From Methanobacteriota archaeon (GTDB lineage Archaea; Halobacteriota; Methanosarcinia; Methanosarcinales; Methanoperedenaceae): a stretch of DNA of 7,190 bases. Position 1 is the first letter of the stretch, and the number at the start of each line of letters is the position of its first letter. The translations under genes and the position numbers were made by a program. Shown here in pieces: positions 5,899 to 7,190 of the stretch. The stretch lies in assembly GCA_018900975.1 (NCBI GenBank), contig JAHIFK010000012.1:1-7190 (forward strand). The letters are read 5' to 3'. The notes beneath the pieces were generated by a model that was given only the letters and a program-made list of their open reading frames with translations, made no database searches and was not told the DNA's origin.

Positions 5899-7190
5899 AT
5901 GAATAATGGCAAATACGAATTAAGCTGTAATCTCAATTTCAGGAACCCGATAGCTCCTCTTAAGTCCAGGATCATCCTTGTTGGGACAGCCCATGTCTCG
6001 GAGAAGAGCGTGGCAGAAGTAAAAGAAGTAATAGAAAGAGAAAAACCCGACATAGTGGCCGTTGAACTGGACGGGGCAAGGTACAAGGCCCTGAAAGGGG
6101 AAGATCAGGTTAAAGATATCAACATCAGGGAGATGCTAAGCGGGGGAAAATTCTACCAGTTTTTACTGCACATGCTTCTTGCTTACATCCAGAAAAAAAT
6201 CGGCGCTGATACAGGGGTCAAACCAGGAGCTGAGATGCTCTCAGCCATAGAACTTGCTGAAAGCTCAGGCGCAAGGGTTGCACTTATTGACAGGGATATC
6301 CAGATAACCCTGGGGCGTTTCTGGAACCTTATGTCTTTCTTTGAGAAACTGAAGCTTTTTGGCTCTCTTGTGGGTGCAACAATGGGTTTTGGCACTAAGG
6401 ATATCGATATAGATACGGTGACTAATGAGGACGTGGTCACGCAATTGATAGGTGAGTTAAGGAAGATGGCCCCGAGCGCTGCTTCAGTCCTGCTGGATGA
6501 GAGGAACGCAATAATGGCTAAAAACCTGCTTGATGTCTCAAAAGAAGGAACTGTTGTGGCCGTTATTGGTGCAGGACACCGTGAAGGCATGCAGAAGTAT
6601 CTTGATAACCCTGACTCCATCCCCCCGATAGAAGAAATGATGACGCTTCCGAAGAAGCGTTTTAGCTGGTTGAAGGCGATTTTGTTTGCCTTATTTGCAA
6701 TGGTACTGGGAATGCTTGCCCTTCTTGTGTTCTCAGGAGGCATTTCACTCACGACTCTCCTGACAGCGCTGTTATTCCTGTTCATAGCACAGGGGATACT
6801 GTCCGCATTAGGAGTTCTGGCGGTCAGAGGTCATCCTGTATCTGCCTTAACTGCTCTGGGTCTTGCATGGTTCGGTTTCCTGCATCCCCTGTTGAGCGTG
6901 GGTATATTCGCAGGGATGGTTGAGGCGCATTTTCGCCCTCCCACGGCCGATGACTTCAAGAAGATCTTGAAAGATGAATACCTGTTCAACTGGAATGAAA
7001 TCCCTGGAAAGGACAACGGCAGGGTTATAGAAATCCTAAAGAAAGAGCGCAATGCTGAATGGCTTGATAATGCAAATTTTGAGAAGATCGATGATGGTAA
7101 GACTATTCGTGTCTCTGCGGGCAGCAAACAGGCATTTTTTAAGATGAATGAAAATAAGGGAACCGTTAAACTGTCGATCGATAACGGAAA
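5899..7190 (+). CDS. TraB/PrgY (Tiki-like) family membrane protein, 3' end beyond window
   Basis: The frame is open from ATG 5899 to the right edge (430 codons, no stop). Residues 25-230 form a TraB domain: GTAHVS (29-34), AVELDGARY (54-62), RDIQITLGRFWNL (about 132-144), and IGAGHREGM (223-231). These GxxH and Glu motifs are shared with Tiki proteases and the pheromone-control protein PrgY. A hydrophobic region from about 258 to 345 gives three to four membrane helices, including RGHPVSALTALGLAWFGFLHP, read in two parts, and VEAHFRPP, which are typical of archaeal members. From about 355 on, the sequence is hydrophilic (for example EWLDNANFEKIDDGKTIRV, 387-405) and does not look like the usual membrane-helical end of the family. 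It starts 1 nt after the S2P stop, with weak GGA 5 nt before the ATG. The biochemical role in archaea is not established; a membrane peptidase-like or regulatory function is inferred. Confidence 0.88.
   Translation, partial: MNNGKYELSCNLNFRNPIAPLKSRIILVGTAHVSEKSVAEVKEVIEREKPDIVAVELDGARYKALKGEDQVKDINIREMLSGGKFYQFLLHMLLAYIQKKIGADTGVKPGAEMLSAIELAESSGARVALIDRDIQITLGRFWNLMSFFEKLKLFGSLVGATMGFGTKDIDIDTVTNEDVVTQLIGELRKMAPSAASVLLDERNAIMAKNLLDVSKEGTVVAVIGAGHREGMQKYLDNPDSIPPIEEMMTLPKKRFSWLKAILFALFAMVLGMLALLVFSGGISLTTLLTALLFLFIAQGILSALGVLAVRGHPVSALTALGLAWFGFLHPLLSVGIFAGMVEAHFRPPTADDFKKILKDEYLFNWNEIPGKDNGRVIEILKKERNAEWLDNANFEKIDDGKTIRVSAGSKQAFFKMNENKGTVKLSIDNG

Noticed and set aside
6183..6785. 200-codon minus-strand open frame
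   Set aside because: It lies antisense to the TraB domain, whose GxxH and membrane motifs are clear; the Ser-rich product is typical of a shadow frame.
6831..7127. 98-codon minus-strand open frame near the right edge
   Set aside because: Antisense to the TraB membrane region and tail, with no recognisable motif or start signal.

Overview
This window looks like a chromosomal segment of a euryarchaeon, most likely in or near the Methanosarcinales/Methanoperedens group. That placement is an inference. It rests on a membrane-anchored archaeal LonB with two transmembrane helices inside its AAA+ domain, archaeal-style TATA boxes close to start codons with little or no leader, an archaeal TraB-family membrane protein, and AT-rich intergenic DNA around genes of moderate GC.

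Layout. The left edge (1-93) may hold the 5' end of an unrecognised minus-strand gene. Positions 179-253 carry a decayed second copy of the 3' end of tldD, including its stop codon and a few bases beyond. It is a direct repeat of 1383-1456, the end of the intact tldD. Between the two copies lies about 1.1 kb of AT-rich DNA. It holds a plus-strand toxin-antitoxin pair (a 152-residue ribbon-helix-helix protein, then a RelE/ParE-fold toxin) and a convergent 67-residue YefM/Phd-like antitoxin whose stop codon overlaps that of the toxin.

The minus-strand pair lonB (2724-4637) and tldD (1391-2716), 7 nt apart, looks like one operon. A 171-nt divergent promoter region (4638-4808) separates it from a plus-strand pair 1 nt apart: a site-2-type membrane metalloprotease with a CBS pair (4809-5897) and a TraB/PrgY/Tiki-like membrane protein (5899 to the right edge, open).

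How the genes may work together. LonB degrades proteins at the inner face of the membrane. TldD is half of the TldD/TldE peptidase. The S2P homologue cuts within membranes under possible nucleotide control through its CBS domains. TraB-family proteins share a fold with Tiki-type proteins. The two divergent operons therefore form a neighbourhood of membrane-associated proteolysis. I saw no CRISPR, tRNA, rRNA or complete insertion sequence. The most unusual points are the tldD-tail repeat bracketing the toxin-antitoxin segment, the toxin lying between two candidate antitoxins, and an atypical C-terminal region in the TraB protein.
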